Source: Sporisorium sorghi (taxonomy: Eukaryota > Basidiomycota > Ustilaginomycetes > Ustilaginales > Ustilaginaceae). Taken from it: a stretch of DNA of 29,686 nt. Under the pieces are notes generated by a model. That model did not search any database. It worked only from the letters and a program-made list of their open reading frames with translations, and was not told the origin of the DNA. Numbering within the stretch: position 1 is the stretch's first letter; each line of letters begins with the position of its first letter. The position numbers were made by a program, and so were the translations under genes. The stretch is from contig JALCCG010000260.1 in NCBI GenBank assembly GCA_023212695.1, forward strand, positions 1 to 29,686. The letters are read 5' to 3'. Of the stretch, positions 10,169 to 20,872 are shown in pieces.

Positions 10169-10229
10169 GTGGCCACGCCTGGTAACTCGAATTTCCCTGC
10201 CAAATTCCGAGTATACGAGGCGTGGCCAC
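10169..10229. repeat. near-perfect inverted repeat, 26/28 bp arms, 7-base loop
   Basis: The left arm 10169-10194 begins gtggccacgcct and ends gaattt. The right arm 10202-10229 is its reverse complement except for one substitution and two small insertions. The loop is only 7 bases. The stem would be very stable in RNA or extruded DNA. It lies in an otherwise empty region, so it may be a remnant of a foldback element or a transcript-end structure; the sequence does not tell which. Confidence 0.85.
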
Positions 10230-12387
10230 CTTCAACTAATCCCACGTGGCGCTGTCAAATAATTTTAGTCATTTTAAATTAAATTTACTGTGCCGTCTTT
10301 GTTGAAAATCCTGCTAAGCAAAAGTGACGTCCGTCAACAGATGCAAAGCTGATTCTGTATTTCTAACAGTCTCGACATCTGTGCTAAATCATGAAGAAAT
10401 GTCAGCGCTGTAATTACAGGTCGACCGCTACTTGTAACGCCTTGAGCGACGATTTGGCGCGAGGCGAGAAGGGGAAGGCCGATCTTGTAGTCGCGTTTCG
10501 CGCGCTTGCTCGGTGACAATGGATGGCGACACGCCTGTTCGTCATGGGGAAGAGATTGGTCTCGCAGTCGCGCTTCGCGTGCCTGCTCGGCCGCTACGGT
10601 CAGACAGCTACAGAAAGAGACAAAGCAGCGGTGTCAATCGAGGTAGGCGGTCAGGTGCTCATGTCCGGAGGCAACAGCGGCGGCACCCAGAGGGAGCGAG
10701 AGCCCTGAACGTTCATCGACCTGCACCTTTACATAGAGGCTGTGGAGGATAGCGGCAGGCAGATGAAGCGGAACAGGGACATGCATCGTCAATGATTGTC
10801 TCGTAATTGGCGCTCCGGGCATCTGGTTGACGATGACGGCGATGATGAAAGTTTTTTTTTTTTTTCTCTTAATGCAGCACTCACAACAGCCAGCTTGACA
10901 TGATCGTAGGAGGACGTTTGACAGGTCACATAAAGAAAGTGTGGTGCAGCACCACGAAAATCTTGGAAAGCGAACGTCGCTCTACGAGATGGAACCGGGT
11001 AAAGACAGTGAAGAAAGCACATCGACGCACTGGCAAGGGTCAGGACAGTGAATCATGTATGGTGGGATCAGCGAGCAATCCAGGGAAAGGTGCGAAAATT
11101 TCGGCTACGACGCTGAATTTTCGGCAACGACACTCTTGAACGCTCGGCAACCGGAGTCACAGTGTTCTCCCAGGAAGGGCCATGGCTATTAGGCTACAGT
11201 GCTTCACCCTTTTCAATAACCGGAGTCGCTGCCGCCTTTGAAGTGGCTACAGGAGGGGTGGCAGAGCAGCCTCATTCGACGCATTGGGTTCTTCAAACAC
11301 AGTCGACAGCCTCGTGCTTCTTCTATTCAAGTGTGTGAGCTGAGAGTTCAAAAAGCTGTGTTGACAGACTACGAATGACACGCCAACTTGATGGCCAGGG
11401 TGGGAGTACCAGCTTCGGTAGAACGGGTGGACCCATGCATCGGTTCATGGACGATCTGCATGCATTCCTGTGCGTGACTGTGTGACTCCGCGTACATTTT
11501 TTTTTTTTTTTTTCCCAATTGCCGAGTCACTTTCTTTTCTTCTCGAGGTGGCAATACAATCGTTCGAGGGTCTTTCTTGTGCCTGCGGACCACCTTGCTC
11601 CACTCCATGCGCGTGCGTCGTCTTGTTCAGTACCGGCTTACTGCCGTCACCTTCGATCACAGTCGCATTTGGCATGTTCAGCACGGCCATATGCCTACGC
11701 ATCGCCGTCAGCGCTCGATTCACAACGACTCAACAGCCGACGGGCTGTCCCAGCACGAGACAAAGCTCTGTGATGTGCCTCGTTAGTTTGGCAAGCTCTT
11801 TTCACGGTCTTGGGAGCTCGGCGCAGTGTCAACCCTTTCCTCCCTTTACGTCGTCAGTCCATACACTGCGCCGCCAATTTCAAAAAGGGCTTGCCTCTGT
11901 AATAGACACGGCACTCTGGATCTGCCATATCTGCCTCTGTATCGTTGTGTGGCTTCAAACAATTCGTTTACATTCGCCAGGATTCAAGCAGCATCTTTCG
12001 ACGGTGGCTACCAGTGAGCCACGCAAAACAAAACTAGTACTCCGACAGGCGTGCTGGATCACCACACACCATTCAACATAACGTACCACAAGGGCAGGGG
12101 AGCAAGAGCCCACATATGAAATCTGGTAGTAAAATGTTTCCGAAGAGTGAAGTAGCGACTCCACGCACAGGAATGGTCTGCGTTTGGGATTGAAGACACA
12201 GGCAACCCACGACTGATCCACAACTCTCTAAACACTTTGTCCAGAACAGTCGACGTCTCGCACCGATTCAATTCTCTGGTTGCCGCTGTCACTCCCTTTC
12301 TTGTGCTTGCAAGCCTTGCTGCTTTCATCATCGGTGATCTCCGCTCAGCAGCAGCATGCTGTCAAGTTGCAGGTTCTGAGTTTTCTT
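10230..12387. other. long intergenic region
   Basis: No gene is supported. Contents include an AT-rich patch at 10256-10290, a 14-base T run at 10852-10865, a 20-base period direct repeat around TCGGC at 11095-11140, and a 17-base T run at 11497-11513. The long plus frame at 11470-12081 starts across the T run and lacks coding character. Confidence 0.4.
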
Positions 12388-13557
12388 TCACGTCGAATCT
12401 GTGGTTACGACGCTGCAAGGTAGGTTGGAGAGCTTCGACTTCATGATAACGTACACCCTGCTGTCTCGCACACCATCGACAAGCTCCACAGGGACTCCCT
12501 CATCCACTTCACTAAGGGTCGTGAGGTAGGGCTTGAGGTCGTGAAGCCTGTCTTCATCGATGTGCTCCACAAAGTCGCCATTGCCATACCTGAGCATTGG
12601 CAGCCTGTGCTCGTTGACAAAGTGGCAGATGAACGTCCTTCCTCCATCTCCTTCCCTTGCCTTGAGCTGCCACTGACAGCCATCGATGGGGCACACGATC
12701 TTGCCATCCAAGCGAGGAGTTCGAAAGCTGATCTCGAACTTACCAGAAACGATTTCGTAATCGAAGAAGTGCGAGCCGATGTGAGGCCAGACTCGCGACG
12801 ACTTCTTGAAGACTGCGAAGCGACCAGCTCCGTATTGAGGCTTGTCGCGTTTTCTTGGTCGACTCTCCGTGGTGAGGGAAACGGCAGAGAGCCAGGGCTT
12901 GTCTTGATGAGATCGCCAGTCGGGGTGGGTACAGGTCGCCACCGGACACACATGGACGATGGTGCCCTTCCAGAGGTTGAGCGTGGGGCTCTCGATCCAC
13001 GTGAGGGATGTGCCCTCGGGCTTTCCCAGCTCCTGAGAGTCAAGGTGCGAGTTCAAGCACTGTCCAAAGTGGCTTGAGTCACTCTCAGGAAGGACCTTGC
13101 TGCAGTTCGAGCAGCAAAACTCCTTGCGCTGAGCACGAAGGCACTCGTTGTAGGCGTCGAACATGAGGAGTGGATCGATTCTGTCTTTGGAGGCGATCTT
13201 GTCCAGGTGCATGGAAGTGTTGCACGAGGGACAGAGCATGTGGCCGCCAGCCAGGATCCATGAGACGATTCCTCCGTCCTTCCCACCAGAGAGGCGGGCA
13301 GAGTCGAACGGATGCTCCTCCAGAGCCAGCGAGGACCAGCTCACCATGGCGTTGCTGCTCGTGAGCGAGAGGAGGCCTGACAACGACTGCCTCAAGCTCA
13401 GCCGAACGCCGCCGTTGAGCCGGGCGAAGACGTCCACCAAGCTTTGCTTGAGGGTGGCAGTGACAAGTCGAGTCGAGCCTCTGCTCTGCTGCTCGATTGC
13501 ATCGTAAAACCGCTCTACAGCGGTCCTGGCCTCGATCAAGAGTGAGGGGTCGACCAT
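12388..13557 (-). CDS. orphan protein with multiple Cys/His zinc-binding-like pairs, 389 aa
   Basis: An uninterrupted frame starting MVDPSLLIEA. Residues 1-100 are mostly helical and without cysteines. From 107 onward cysteine pairs recur: C109-x2-C112, C149-x2-C152 followed by C167 and H171, C204-x4-C209 with His residues to 217, and C289-x4-C294-x17-H312-x4-H317. The last is C2H2-like, with a long insert. A basic patch SRPRKRDKPQ lies near 232-241. Degenerate zinc fingers suggest nucleic acid or protein binding, but no standard domain is recognised and this is inference. The start is followed by good coding sequence, with no earlier in-frame Met needed. Upstream is a 0.56 kb intergenic region shared with the 3' end of the transporter gene. 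Confidence 0.7.
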   Translation of the reverse strand: MVDPSLLIEARTAVERFYDAIEQQSRGSTRLVTATLKQSLVDVFARLNGGVRLSLRQSLSGLLSLTSSNAMVSWSSLALEEHPFDSARLSGGKDGGIVSWILAGGHMLCPSCNTSMHLDKIASKDRIDPLLMFDAYNECLRAQRKEFCCSNCSKVLPESDSSHFGQCLNSHLDSQELGKPEGTSLTWIESPTLNLWKGTIVHVCPVATCTHPDWRSHQDKPWLSAVSLTTESRPRKRDKPQYGAGRFAVFKKSSRVWPHIGSHFFDYEIVSGKFEISFRTPRLDGKIVCPIDGCQWQLKAREGDGGRTFICHFVNEHRLPMLRYGNGDFVEHIDEDRLHDLKPYLTTLSEVDEGVPVELVDGVRDSRVYVIMKSKLSNLPCSVVTTDST

Positions 13558-14115
13558 CTTTGGATCTGGAAGATGCGAGATGGCTCCATTGGACTAAGCC
13601 GTGTGAGCAAGAAAGCCCGCACTACAGCGAATTTCGCATTGGAAGTGAGCATAGTTACGGGCCTTGCTCGAGCGAAACAAGTCAAGAGCGCCGCGTGAGC
13701 GAGCCCGCATCTCTCATTTGCCAACAAGATCACTTTCACAGCGCAAGACATCATGAACTCGAATTGATGGATGCGAAGGAGTGGTCGGTGAGTGGGAAGG
13801 CTTCTTGTGAGCCGTTGAAAGGGAAAATTCGTTGTGAGTCATTGAAAGGGACGGCTCGTTATAGGCAGCCTGTCCCGCGCTGTCAGGAAAAAAAAAAAAA
13901 AAAAAAAAGAATGGCGCGCTGTTCGACAGGTGAGAAGGATCAATACCATTGCAAAGAGGAAAGCCTTGGGTGTTACAAGCGGATCAAGACCGAGACATGT
14001 GAGAGAGAGGAGAGCAAGATGTTTCCAATGCGAGAGCAAAGAGAACCATAGCAAGGTGCAGAGAAGAAAAGGGAGGAAGGGGTATCTTCAGCTCGTGACG
14101 TTGCGGCTTGTTGTT
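13558..14115. other. intergenic region with short repeat and A tract
   Basis: It holds a 27-base direct repeat with two copies (13807-13833 and 13834-13860, each starting gtgag and sharing ttgaaaggga) and a 21-base A run at 13888-13908. No gene is seen. It contains the promoter of the zinc-finger-like gene and the 3' region of the transporter gene. Confidence 0.55.
13888..13908. repeat. 21-base A homopolymer
   Basis: Intergenic A run between the zinc-finger-like gene and the transporter. One of four homopolymers of 14-21 bases between 10.8 and 15.1 kb. Confidence 0.9.
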
Positions 14116-16052
14116 TCAAGCAGTCGAAGTGACGACGTGGCCCTCCTTCTTGGCCTCCGAGTCCGAAAGCGAGTTCCTCTTGTCGAGGTGGTCCGAGGCG
14201 TTGTCGCCGTGAGGCGCCGAGTCCTCGATACCCGCAAGACGGAGGAGGCCAACGTCGCGCTGGGCCTGGAGCATCATACCCGCCTCCCACTGCGATCGGC
14301 CCGAGTTGTCGCCGAACAGCGCATCGAGCTCGTCGAGCGACTTCTGCTTGGTCTCGGGGACGAAGAAGACCACGTAAGCGATGGCGATAAAGCACATGGC
14401 ACCGAGGAAGAGGAAAACTCCGTATGGAGCCGCTGCGATATAGCTTGGTGTACTGGCGGCAACTGCGAAATTGTTAAGCCAGTTGCTGGCCGCTCCAAGC
14501 GACACTCCCTTGGCTCGGAGACCAAGAGGGAATACCTCAGCGGCTAATATCCAGCCACAAGGTCCCCAACTAAAGGCAAACCCGGCGGCGAAGATCCAGA
14601 CGAAGGTGCAGGCGATCCATCCTGCAGCGCGGTGAGCAGGCCAGTCACCGCTGCAACGAGCAATGATGATGGCAACGACGAGATGGCACGTACCCATGAT
14701 AGCGGCGCCGGCGATCAGGGTAGGCTTGCGGCCCCAGGTGTCGATAAAAAGAACCGCAGGAATTGTAGCAAGGAAAAGAAGGATCCCGACGACTCCCGAG
14801 GCAAGCAGCGAGATCGTGTTGCCTTCCAAACCGATCTTCTTGAAAATGAACGGGCAATAGTAGAGCACGAAGTTGATACCTGCTCAGCCGTACGTTCGAT
14901 TCGATTCGATCCGATGTCGTCCGGCGAGGGAAGGAGGTGGGGAGGAGGAGAACGGGAAAACGTCAGTTTTTTATTGTGGATTTTTTCAGATTTTTTTTTT
15001 TTTTTTTTTTTCGGAAATATGAAAATTGCGCTTTGCGTGAGAGGGCTGCACTTACCTGTCCACTGTTGGAACATCATGACGAGTACGGCGACGAGCGTCC
15101 TGCGAAGGTTGGAAGGGTTGGTTACGAGCGACTTGTACTGGGCGAGACCGAGATGGAACTTGCTGCTTCGAGACTTGTCCTGGTAGTCGGGGTAGTCGTG
15201 CGCCGAGACGCGGTCCTCGAAGAGCTTCTGCGACTTGATCTCGAGGAACTCAAGCTGAACCAAAAGGTCCGACTCGGGCAGCCTTCGAAGACCAGCGATG
15301 ACGGCAAGGGACTCTTGCTCGCGTCCCTCGTTGATAAGCCAACGCGGCGACTCGGGAAGCCAGAAGATACCGACGGCCAAAATGACGGCAGGCAGGAGCT
15401 GGACGGTGATGGGGATCAGCCAAGCAGCGCGGCTCTGTCCAGCGCCAGTTCCTCCGATGAAGTTGGTGCCATAGGTGAGCCAGAAGCTGATCATCACTCC
15501 TGCGACGATGGCAAGCTGTTGAAGAGCTACAAGGGATCCACGAATCTCGGGAGGAGCAAGCTCCGCATTGTAGAGCGGGACAATCATCGACAACGAACCA
15601 ATTCCCACTCCCATGATCGATCTGCCTGCCAGAATGTAGTCGTAGGAGCCGCCGTGGGTAGCAGCTTGGATGATGACACCGACAATGAACCAAGCGACAC
15701 CGAAAACAACACACTTCCTGCGGCCAATGGCGTCCGAAACGTAGCCGTTCATGAGCACGCCGACAAAGGCGCCAAGCTCGAGAATCGAGGTGAGCAAGCC
15801 CGACAGCGCAGGGTTCTGGATACCCGTGACGCCCGAGGCCTCGCTGAACGAGTGCATGCTAAGAATCTGACCAAACATGCCCTGGTTGTAGCCATAGATC
15901 AGGCCACCCATCGAGGCAAAGACGGCGATGGCAAAGGTGCGAGCGTTCTTGACGAGACCCGCAGCGCCCGTAGCGCCGACCATCGACAGACGGTGCTCGG
16001 CGAGGGCCTGCGAGACATGGTTCTGCTCTCCGACGGTAGCAGCGCCTGGCAT
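14116..16052 (-). CDS. MFS sugar transporter, one intron, 586 aa
   Basis: Exon 1 is 16052-15056 and exon 2 is 14879-14116. The intron 15055-14880 (176 bases) has donor GTAAGT, acceptor GAGCAG, and restores the family motif QQWTGIN across the junction with correct phase (997+764 bases = 587 codons). Sugar porter hallmarks are present: GYNQG in TM1, DAIGRRK after TM2 (residues 108-113), PLYNAELAPPEIRG around 159-172, PESPRW at 233-238, DTWGRKP after TM8, GPCGWILAAEVFP in TM10, and VPETK near the end. About twelve membrane segments are expected, in the plasma membrane. It most likely imports hexose or a related sugar by proton symport; the exact substrate cannot be read. The C-terminal tail is hydrophilic and Ser/Asp-rich. 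The intron contains a 21-base homopolymer (14991-15011). A long antisense frame covering the same DNA is a shadow. Confidence 0.93.
14991..15011. repeat. 21-base T homopolymer in transporter intron
   Basis: Lies inside the 176-base intron of the sugar transporter gene, reading as A on the transcript. The tract probably varies in length without affecting the protein. Confidence 0.9.
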
Positions 16053-16090
16053 GGTGAAGATGTGTGGAGGAAGGAAGGATGGGAGGGAGA

Positions 16091-16100
16091 TATATATTTT
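16091..16100 (-). promoter_or_regulatory. TATA-like box before sugar transporter
   Basis: On minus the sequence reads AAAATATATA, 39-48 bases before the transporter start codon, followed by a CT-rich leader. It is close to the ATG for a TATA box, so it may instead be leader sequence. Confidence 0.3.
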
Positions 16101-16632
16101 GCGGGGGGATGTGTGGGGGGGAGCTAGCGAGCGGGGGTATTTCTACCTTTTGGGGCACGCTCTGCTGCGCTTTACGAAATGAAGGGTCGTCTGCAGCGTA
16201 TCCACCCAAAGCCTATCGTGCATACGCCCACGAGGGATACAATAGTCGTACCTGAACCGAGTGTTGGACGTAGCAAGCGAACGTGAGCTCCTGATCAGGG
16301 AGAACGGGAAGGGGACGGTTCGGAGTCAGGAGCAGGGCCAATGTGCACAATTGAGCAGGGCACGGTGTCCGCGGCGGCAGCAGCTCCGCATATCTCTGCT
16401 ACGGCTCTTTTAGCGTCGGTGTCTGGCGAGACAGCTCAGCGAATCTGCGCTTCTAGCACGTCGACGTTCCCACATTCGAAGACTGCGCGTCCCCCTGCCG
16501 CATTGTCTTTCCTTCTCCTTTGGTCAATGGAACAGAAAGCTGCGCATTTGGGCATCACGAAATGAGACCGGCAGTCACACGCTCGGGTGGCTTTGACGCA
16601 AGGCAGATGCAGCCGGGCACAGCAGCAAATGA

Positions 16633-16657
16633 AGCAGCAGCAGCAGCAGCAGCAGCG
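16633..16657. repeat. CAG trinucleotide repeat
   Basis: Seven to eight CAG/AGC units in an intergenic stretch. Antisense it reads as poly-Cys and in other frames poly-Gln/Ser/Ala, but no gene surrounds it. Confidence 0.9.
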
Positions 16658-19219
16658 CAGGCATCGCATGGCGGGCGCGGGGGTGCGGGTTGAGTGGACC
16701 ACCGTCTTTCGGTCGGCTTGGCTCATTCAGTAATCACGTTGCCGGTCTGCGTGACCCACCATGGTCGTTGGTCAACGTCGTCGTGGCGCGGCGCAGCCAA
16801 AGCACGCGGGGGAACATGCAGCTTGACCGGTGAACCTACAGGTGGGAGCACGAGCTGCACACACAGAGAGAGAGGCGACACGCTCATGGCAAAGACCAGA
16901 TGTCGAAAACGTTTTTGGGCACTCCGACATTTTGCCCTTTTCAACAGAGAGTCTCAAGTGCGCAACAAGAAGCGCTGCAGCGAAAACGGTCGACGTCCCA
17001 GGGTCTCGCAAGCACTCCTCGTTTCGTGGCTTCATGCAAGGTCGCCGGCCAACCCCAGATCGGCACTGTTATGGCCGAGCCTCGAGTCCCAGAGGGGGCA
17101 AAGGCGGGGTGCAAAAGCGCACGACTATGAAGCGCGTTGCTGCATCGTAAGCTGATGCACTGTTTCGTTGTCGAGCAGCCCCACTCCCCCGTGTCTTTGA
17201 TTCGTGCCCCACCATGCACGTCCCTGTTGTTTGCGGTGCCCCCCCGTATTTCCCGCTCTCGTTGTTCCTACACACGACATGACATGCTGTCACACGCGCT
17301 CTTAGCGCAAGTCCTCTCGTAACACCGTTCTTGCGCGCGTGCCCACCCACGAGGTCAGAATTGATGCGATTCGCAAAGAATGCCGCGTCGTTCCTCGATC
17401 CTGTCGACCGGCGAGGTTGGTCCCCGTCCACCTCCTTACACACAGCTTCACACACCTTGATAGCGAGCTCGATGGATTGTATTGCCGCACGAAAAGTTGC
17501 CAGAGCAAGTCTTTGACATGTCGTGCCTGCATCGAGCGCTCGTCCTCGTGCGAGTGACTGCAAAGCTTTCCTGAGCATCCCGTTTGACGTCCGTTTAGCG
17601 AACCGCTCGCTCGGTGTAAAAGCCGCGCCGTGTTGCCGTTTTCGTCGGTCACGCGATGAGCTTGCTTCGCTCGTATCGGCAGTATCGCTTCTCGGCCATA
17701 TCTTGGACGCCTGGAGCCGATGAGAGGTTGACCGATCTCTCGATGCTTGCCAACGATGTGGTCTGAAGAGAGCAAGCTCACCACCGCAGCGACAATGACG
17801 AAGCCGACCAGGGTTCATCGTGTCGGCGCGCGGCCTGTTTTCTCACCGACCACCGTCAGCTCAATTGCGCCGATTCATCGTCGTCGGTCAATAAACCTCT
17901 GTCATAGCAACGGTCGTTCAACTCGACAAATGACCGACGAGAGGTCTCTCGGAGTGAGAAGAGATCGTACGGGAGGGAGCGGATGGACAAGTAGCCAAGG
18001 AATCGGCTCGACGGTCCCGATAGGATTCCGGATCGTGTGATGCATCGTGATCGTATGTCGATGGCGCATCTCATCGGGTGATGCTGTGGCTCAGACGTAG
18101 AACCTCCATGGAGGGACCAGACGCCGGTATGGGTGGCGTGCATGCATGCAAGCCTGCTTGGCCTCGAACGCCAGCCCGAATGCCGTGCCTTGTCAACGTC
18201 GCCGGTCGCCAGCAAGCTTGCTTGCAGTCGAAGAATCTGCTTCACTGCTACCTTCCTCGCCGGTTGTCCCTGCCTCTTCGCCTTGCCCCGTAAAGCTAGA
18301 TCCAAGGCAGCGCTCACCGTGTTCTAAGACCGTGTTCTCCGTTCCGTTCTTGGTCGCCGTTCTTCATGCTCTCGACTCGTCCTTTCGGCTCCAGTCCTTG
18401 CGACCATTCGTACTTGTACTCAAAACTGTCAATCGTCGAAGCACATGACCCTCCATAGGTCACACGAAGAAGCATAGACGTCTCGGCAATCTCATCGTTG
18501 ACCCTGATTCCTGCGCTGACTTCGCAGCTCCGGCGCGCTCTTTGGACTTGACACAACCTTTGCCACACACACACCCGAGCTCGACATCAGGGGGTTGCAT
18601 CCAGACTTTCGAGACATCCTCAACATTTGCTCAAAAGCCGAAGCGATGTCGTCGCTTGCGCCTAAACGAGCTGCACATCTGCAAGTTCGCTTAGCAGCGA
18701 GAGACGCATCGCGAAAGCCTCACCGGTCAGTCGAGTTGGGCCCCGCATTTGTCTCTCTCGGCCGCCGCTGATCGCGATCCGCGTCTTCGACGGCCGGCGG
18801 ACGATGTGGCCTTCTTTCTGCAACAGCTCAAGGTTCCGCTTCGCTTTTGTCCGCTAGATGGAGGCTGCAGCAAAGACGACGTTGTGCATACCGATCGTGT
18901 GCATCCCTTTCGCTTCGCCACAACACTTTTTTTTTGCGACTTCGGGAATCTTCCTTCTTTGAACCCCACGCTTTCTGCTCTTTCGCTTGAGAAGGTCGTC
19001 GCAATGCCTGCCAAAGGAGGATGGTTCGCTTAATGGTCGACATCTTCTTTGACCGGGGAAGCTTGGTCGCCGGTAAGGTTTGCTTGGATGCTGAGAGCTC
19101 GCAAGGTGCACCTCCACCAAAAGCGTCATGGTGGGTCCGCGAAGCACGTGCTTCCTCCACCGCAACCTCGGCCATCTCGAGCCTTGCTGAGCCATCCTTC
19201 GTCCGCGCCTTCCTGCATG

Positions 19220-19641
19220 CTAGAGGTTGAGCTTCGACGACTTGCCGAAAAGGGCAAGTCGACGCTGTGCAATCGCTCGATACATTGCCGTGCCGATGAT
19301 CTCGGCTGCCCCTTTTCGTGTTCCCCAGAAGATCCTTCCAATGACCTTGGTGGCGACCGCGCCAAGACCAGCCGGTGACCTGTAGGAAGCTCACGGACCA
19401 GGGAGCCCATGTGTGTTGATTGTGGGGTTGCCTGGCCGTTCGGATGGTCACAAAGACCCTGGCATTGGGAGGCGGCGTGGCAGAGTAGATCGGTACGTCG
19501 TAGAGCAGTTTTGAGCTCGAGTGTGACGTTTCGAGGGGGGGGTAGGTGAAGCGTACAGAAGGCGGGTTTACCTGCCAACTGCACGTTGAGGTTTGTGAGG
19601 CACGCGGCCACGATGCTGGCGGCGAGCTGGATAGGACGCAT
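19220..19641 (-). CDS. small spliced cationic protein, 79 aa, possible secretion signal
   Basis: Exon 1 is 19641-19572 and encodes MRPIQLAASIVAACLTNL followed by NVQLA, which has the charge-hydrophobic-small pattern of a signal peptide. The donor is GTAAAC at 19571. Using the acceptor GTGAG ending at 19390, exon 2 (19389-19220) joins in phase and reads a smooth, well-biased frame (GLGAVATKVIGRIFWGTRKG, then EIIGTAMYRAIAQRRLALFG) to a TAG. Total 240 bases. The mature part has no cysteine, many Lys/Arg and alternating hydrophobic residues, so it could form an amphipathic helix. A better-looking acceptor (CCTACAG, 10 bases on) would put exon 2 in another, poorer frame. A mitochondrial presequence instead of a signal peptide is also possible. 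I do not recognise the family. The gene is oriented like its upstream neighbour (20872-19915). Confidence 0.45.
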
Positions 19642-19914
19642 TGATGTGGTGGACGTCGATAGATGTGCGATGCAGAGTGTTCGGATGAGATGCGGATGTG
19701 CGGGTGCGGACGATAGTGTGAGGGGCTGGTGAGCGAGCAGCTGGAGCCTGGTGTTGATATAGGTCGCTTGTCGAGGGGCGATTGGACCTTGACATCATGT
19801 CGTGATTGGATGTTGACGTGGACAGGTCGGACGCTGGGTGGTATAAGGTTCAGGGATGGCCGTGACAAGACGGGGTTGTAAAGCAAGAGGGTTGGTGGGG
19901 TGGAGACCCCGAGC

Positions 19915-20872
19915 TTACTGTCTCCGCTTGCGGCCGGAGGAGGAGAAGGGTGTCGACTTGGGGGCCAAAGGTGTGCGGTGCGACAAATGTGGCTGAGGAA
20001 GGTTTGGCTTCGATGATGGTGGCCGGGCTGTGCGCGGTGATGGCTTCTGACGATCTACGGGGCCCATGATCGCTGAGTTGGAGCTGCGCCTAAGGACCCT
20101 GAACGGCCGCGAAGAAGATCCACACATAAATCGTGAAGGTCTCGAATGGCACCCTGATCATGCGCACTGTTGCCGGAGTGGGTACATCGACGGGAGGGGG
20201 GCGTACACAAGCTCCAGAGTTGCCCCCATTGGCACGTACGTGACGTCGAGGGCCGTCGGGTTGTGCGAAGCGCTCCAGCGCAAGTTCGAACAGAGATGCG
20301 TGAATAGATCCACCAACATGACGTAGACGAAGATGCCGAGTTGCTGGAGAGCAGGTCAGATGAGTTCGGAAAGCGCCATGTTGATGCGGCGAGGGATGCG
20401 AGATGCTGGAAGAGACAAGGAGTGCGAAACGGATCCAAACGAAAGAGTCCAACACCAATGAGGTGTTTGGCGTGCGGAACGGATCCAAAAGAAAGAGTCC
20501 AACACCGATGAGGTGTTTGGCAGGTCGAACTTGCGAGCGTACGTGGCCTCCATTGGCTTGCGGAGCTTTGCGCGAGCTTGTTTGCTTCGTCTGCTACAAA
20601 GCGGCGTAATTAGGTATAAGGTCATGTTGCATGCAGATGGGAACGCGGATCGCGTTGGAAAATGGAAGGAGGTGGTTGCTTGACGGGAGGATAGCAAGGG
20701 GTAAGGAAGAGGATGGGGTGCTTGAGGAGGGGGAGTGACGACACTGAGCCACGTTATGATCAAGATCGTGTACAAACTTTTTTTCGCCCCGTAAAGTGAT
20801 GGAAGTCGGAATTGCTGTTGGAAGAACCGCGCCGATTTGCGCTACAACATCCGGGGTCAACGCCGCTGTCAC
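19915..20872 (-). CDS. multi-exon protein with one membrane segment, 5' end unresolved
   Basis: Assembled by phase from splice signals: an exon from about 20872 (its start codon is not found; the first seen is a GTG in frame) to 20774, reading TPDVVAQIGAVLPTAIPTSI; donor GTACAC; exon 20593-20543; donor GTACGC; exon 20343-20168 after acceptor CTCTCCAG with branch CTGAC; donor GTGCGC; last exon 20098-19915. All junctions keep frame. The third exon has a clear hydrophobic segment (LGIFVYVMLVDLF) and the last a Ser/Pro/Lys-rich tail ending GRKRRQ. Introns would be 180, 199 and 69 bases. The second intron contains a 50-base tandem duplication. Other frames across 20488-20090 also stay open, so exon choice is uncertain. 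I do not recognise the family. Confidence 0.35.
20422..20521. repeat. 50-bp tandem duplication, two copies
   Basis: Copies 20422-20471 and 20472-20521 begin gtgcg and end gtgtttggc, differing at three positions. The period of 50 is not a multiple of three. They lie within the multi-exon minus-strand gene, in its predicted second intron. Confidence 0.95.

Larger units (their letters stand above)
16053..19219. other. 3.2 kb gene-poor region
   Basis: This is the upstream region of the transporter and the downstream region of the small cationic-protein gene. Many open frames of 60-250 codons exist on both strands but all are rich in Arg/Ser/Cys and mutually overlapping, as expected for non-coding GC-rich DNA. 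A CAG run (16633-16657), a CACA run near 18567, and gcatgcatgc / caagcttgcttg palindromes around 18140-18220 are the only visible structures. A 41-codon plus frame at 18646 (MSSLAPKRAAHLQVRLAARD) is too short to call. Confidence 0.4.

Noticed and set aside
14937..16127. 396-codon plus-strand open frame opposite the sugar transporter
   Set aside because: It is the mirror of a well-supported coding strand, is rich in Arg/Asp/Gly without domains, and runs through the intron homopolymer.
16436..16726. Poly-Cys peptide from the minus strand
   Set aside because: Direct translation of the CAG repeat in a non-coding stretch.
18828..19886. 352-codon minus-strand open frame
   Set aside because: Its composition (Ser, Pro, His, Arg) looks non-coding, and the two-exon small protein in the same stretch has better codon use and a signal-like start.
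20543..20593. Histone H3 tail-like peptide TKQTSSRKAPQ
   Set aside because: Only a short basic exon; no histone fold follows, so the likeness is coincidence.
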